A DNA stretch of 64,000 nt, taken from Paenisporosarcina quisquiliarum. GTDB taxonomy: Bacteria > Bacillota > Bacilli > Bacillales_A > Planococcaceae. Each line of letters begins with the position of its first letter. Position 1 is the first letter of the stretch. Where the stretch lies: positions 1 to 64,000 of the forward strand of contig NZ_JAMKBJ010000012.1 in the NCBI RefSeq assembly GCF_027563315.1, read 5' to 3'. This document shows, piece by piece, positions 61,797 to 64,000 of this stretch. The notes beneath the pieces were generated by a model that made no database searches, had not been told where the DNA came from, and worked only from the letters and a program-made list of their open reading frames with translations. Position numbers and translations under genes: made by a program.

Positions 61797-63152
61797 TTAA
61801 AATAGTAAATGAGCGACACCTGCAATGATTGGCAATGCAATCACGGTGCGCAGCAAGAAAATCACAACTAAGTCAAGGAAGTTAACAGGGATTTTTGAAC
61901 CAAGTAACAAACCACCGACTTCAGACATGTAAATTAACTGAGTAACTGATGTCGCCGCAATAACAAAACGAGTCATTTCAGATTCAATCATTTGACCGCC
62001 TAAAATAGCAGGAAGGAACATGTCCGCAAAACCAACAACCATTGTTTGTGCAGCTTGAGCGGCTTCAGGAACACCTAGAACCATTAACAACGGCTCAAAT
62101 GGTTTTCCTAACCAAACAAATAAATCTGTGTAAGTTGCAAGAATTAATGCAATCGTACCAAAAGCCATAACGACCGGTGCAACACCCATCCACATATCCA
62201 ACACGTTTTTTAATCCATCTGAAAGGAATTTCGTGATTGAACGGTTTTTATCAGCCGTTGTCAAAGCGTTTTCCAACCCGTGACTTACAACGTTATAGCC
62301 TTCAGGTAATGTTTCTGCATGCTCATCATATGGACGACCGTCGATGTATTCATCAGGCTTGCGAGACAAAGGGTAAATGCGAGGCATGATAAATGCCAAC
62401 ACAACGCCAGCTCCTACGACCGTTCCATAGAATGGAAGGAAATAGCTGCCAAGTCCAAGTTCTTCAAGAACAACAATCGAAAACGTAATCGACACGACAG
62501 AGAACGTAGTACCAATAATGGCTGCTTCTTTCTTCGTGTAGAATCCTTCTTCATACTGCTTGCTCGTTAATAAAACACCGATTGTGCCATCACCAATCCA
62601 AGAAGCAAGCGCGTCAATGGAAGAGCGGCCAGGTAATTTGAAAAGAGGGCGCATGATTTTTACCATCATCGTTCCGAAAAACTCCAGAAGACCGAAGTTT
62701 AGAAGGAGTGGTAAAAGCAATCCTGCAAATAAGAAAATGGTAAACAGGAATGATAGTAATCCAGTTGGAGACAACAATAATCCACCTGTATCCTCGCTTC
62801 TTATAGCTTCAGGTCCAACATTCGCAACGACCATGACTGCAAAAATTGCCCCAACGATTCGAACGATTGTCCAGAACCAATTCACTCGGAACAGTTTTTC
62901 GAAAAAAGTCTGTTCTTCAGGGTTAGAATCTTTCTTAAATTGATAAATCAGGGATCCGATTGCTGCTAAAATCATAACAATGGTAACGGTCCAAGGCATG
63001 ATTGGTTCTACAAATTTAGCGACTTCATTAGCCAATATGGCAACAGGAATCTTCCATTCGCCGTCGATTTTGAATGGAATCATGAATAAGAATATTCCAA
63101 TAATTGATGGTATTAAGAATAATAACCATGTAGATAAAGAAAACTTCTTCAA
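61797..63152 (-). CDS. YjiH-family membrane protein (nucleoside-recognition/Gate domain)
   Basis: This 451-residue protein has about ten or eleven membrane segments and two Gate-like halves, with SSIDALASWIGDGTIGVLL and the C-terminal SVTQLIYMSEVGGLLLGSKIPV. It matches the YjiH family, related to spore maturation and nucleoside-recognition proteins. The cargo is unknown. It starts at TTG 63152 after AGGAGGG. It is a single gene, downstream of bshB2 on the same strand but with a terminator between. Confidence 0.82.
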   Translation of the reverse strand: MKKFSLSTWLLFLIPSIIGIFLFMIPFKIDGEWKIPVAILANEVAKFVEPIMPWTVTIVMILAAIGSLIYQFKKDSNPEEQTFFEKLFRVNWFWTIVRIVGAIFAVMVVANVGPEAIRSEDTGGLLLSPTGLLSFLFTIFLFAGLLLPLLLNFGLLEFFGTMMVKIMRPLFKLPGRSSIDALASWIGDGTIGVLLTSKQYEEGFYTKKEAAIIGTTFSVVSITFSIVVLEELGLGSYFLPFYGTVVGAGVVLAFIMPRIYPLSRKPDEYIDGRPYDEHAETLPEGYNVVSHGLENALTTADKNRSITKFLSDGLKNVLDMWMGVAPVVMAFGTIALILATYTDLFVWLGKPFEPLLMVLGVPEAAQAAQTMVVGFADMFLPAILGGQMIESEMTRFVIAATSVTQLIYMSEVGGLLLGSKIPVNFLDLVVIFLLRTVIALPIIAGVAHLLF

Positions 63153-63271
63153 AATTGAACCCTCCTAATATGTATAATTATTCAGTTTATTATTCTTTAG
63201 TAATAATACTTGCCACGATTGAAAAAGTCCACCTTTGTTTTTATTCCTTATAGTTTGCCATTATAAACAGG

Positions 63272-63316
63272 AAAAATCCTGAAGCCTCCACGTTATATGG
63301 AATCTTCAGGATTTTA
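63272..63316 (-). terminator. Terminator of bshB2
   Basis: AATCCTGAAG pairs perfectly with CTTCAGGATT over a 19-base loop; the minus-strand tail is T-rich. Confidence 0.78.
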
Positions 63317-63323
63317 TAAGAAG

Positions 63324-64000
63324 TTAAAATGAGTCTTCGAAGTCTTCATGCCAGCGATAATTGAAGAAACGCTCATAGGTAAACCAGTTTTCCGTTTCAG
63401 GTTCTCCTGCAGCCAACCGTTTGTCCATTTCTGCGAGCATCCATGCTGTTTGGGAAATGTGGGCGCGCATTGCACCCATCTTTTGATCGCGCACTTCCTG
63501 AATATCATGGATGACATCAGGTTCACCTAATTCGTCTTTGGTGTTATTCGCAAATGCAACTGCATACAATTTCGGACGTAAAGTTTCCTCCATGCGGCGA
63601 ACAGCACGTACAACCGCTCGAGCAGTCGCTTCATGATCTGGATGCACTGCATAATTCGGATAAAACGTAATGATAAGAGATGGATTTGTTTCTTCAATCA
63701 GCTTCGTCATCATTTGGACCATTTCTTCATCGTCTTCAAATTCAACCGTTTTATCACGTAAACCCATCATTCGAAGGTCAGTTAAACCCATCGCTTGTGC
63801 AGAAGCAAGCAATTCCTGTTTACGGATATGTGGTAAGGACTCCCGAGTTGCAAAAGGGGGATTTCCTAAATTACGTCCCATTTCCCCAAGTGTCAAACAT
63901 GCATAAGTAACCGGAATCCCTTGTTTGATATACATGGAGATCGTCCCGGAAACGCCAAATGCTTCATCATCTGGATGAGGAAATACAACGAGTACGTGTC
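63324..64000 (-). CDS. bshB2: Bacillithiol biosynthesis deacetylase BshB2, 5'-truncated by the window edge
   Basis: The frame continues past the ATG at 63935 to the window end, and the added residues hold the key motif HPDDE (HVLVVFPHPDDEAFGVSGT). This is the metal-binding motif of PIG-L/LmbE deacetylases. The rest (TYACLTLGEMGRNLGNPP, YPNYAVHPDHEAT) fits BshB2, which deacetylates N-acetylglucosaminyl-malate in bacillithiol synthesis. Starting at 63935 would remove the active site. About three or four N-terminal residues are missing. Confidence 0.9.
   Translation of the reverse strand, partial: HVLVVFPHPDDEAFGVSGTISMYIKQGIPVTYACLTLGEMGRNLGNPPFATRESLPHIRKQELLASAQAMGLTDLRMMGLRDKTVEFEDDEEMVQMMTKLIEETNPSLIITFYPNYAVHPDHEATARAVVRAVRRMEETLRPKLYAVAFANNTKDELGEPDVIHDIQEVRDQKMGAMRAHISQTAWMLAEMDKRLAAGEPETENWFTYERFFNYRWHEDFEDSF

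Noticed and set aside
63324-63935. BshB2 as a complete gene starting at ATG 63935
   Set aside because: The frame continues upstream and encodes the essential HPDDE motif, so the gene is cut by the window edge.

Overview
The window looks like chromosomal DNA of a low-to-middle GC Bacillota, most likely Bacillales of the Planococcaceae type (Sporosarcina-like). The reasons are typical Bacillus-like genes (helD, bshB2, kbl/tdh, a yfmM-like ABC-F, an SE1832-like small protein, a BmrCD-like exporter), strong AGGAGG ribosome binding sites, many TTG and GTG starts, and a Bacillus-type Zur box. Closest-relative placement is inference. Most of the content is core metabolism, transport and signalling. 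There is no prophage, CRISPR array or toxin-antitoxin locus; the only insertion sequence is one IS3-type element.

Layout: 1-9.2 kb holds an AtoE-like carrier, a secreted beta-propeller protein, adenine deaminase, a two-gene ThrE-type exporter and a PAS-GGDEF-EAL protein. 9.4-14.7 kb holds an EamA transporter, a repeat-rich 0.8 kb gap and a heterodimeric ABC exporter. 15-24 kb holds an acyltransferase, a double GNAT protein, a Zur-controlled CobW GTPase, helD, kynA, a GDPD and a DUF2804 protein. 24-29 kb holds tRNA-Ala, DinB, small envelope proteins, an M50 protease and an amidase (the last two apparently starting at ATA), and DegV. 29-36 kb is a signalling block: plsY, a 7TMR-DISM diguanylate cyclase and, convergent to it, an HD-GYP/adenylate cyclase operon. 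36-42 kb holds an M20 dipeptidase, a CNNM protein, an orphan ECF sigma factor and the IS3 element. 42-54 kb holds a PLD protein, ABC-F, a PseG-like protein, an antiporter, a flavin reductase, topB and ybaK. 54-64 kb holds a secreted metallopeptidase, the threonine-to-glycine pair kbl/tdh, a DNA alkylation repair protein, YjiH and the 5'-truncated bshB2.

The most unusual feature is in the gaps. At least eight gene-3' regions carry short arrays of a roughly 10 bp core plus variable spacer repeated at a 20-21 bp pitch. Five unrelated core sequences are used, but the pitch is nearly constant. Some arrays are joined to a conserved 132 bp module. A second repeat family, a roughly 300 bp element made of two palindromes, occurs three times; one copy lies between two identical 27 bp terminators.

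Several proteins form evident functional sets: GGDEF/EAL, GGDEF and HD-GYP proteins for c-di-GMP turnover; a class III cyclase cotranscribed with the HD-GYP protein; BmrC/BmrD-like half transporters with complementary active and degenerate ATP sites; and Tdh plus Kbl for threonine catabolism.
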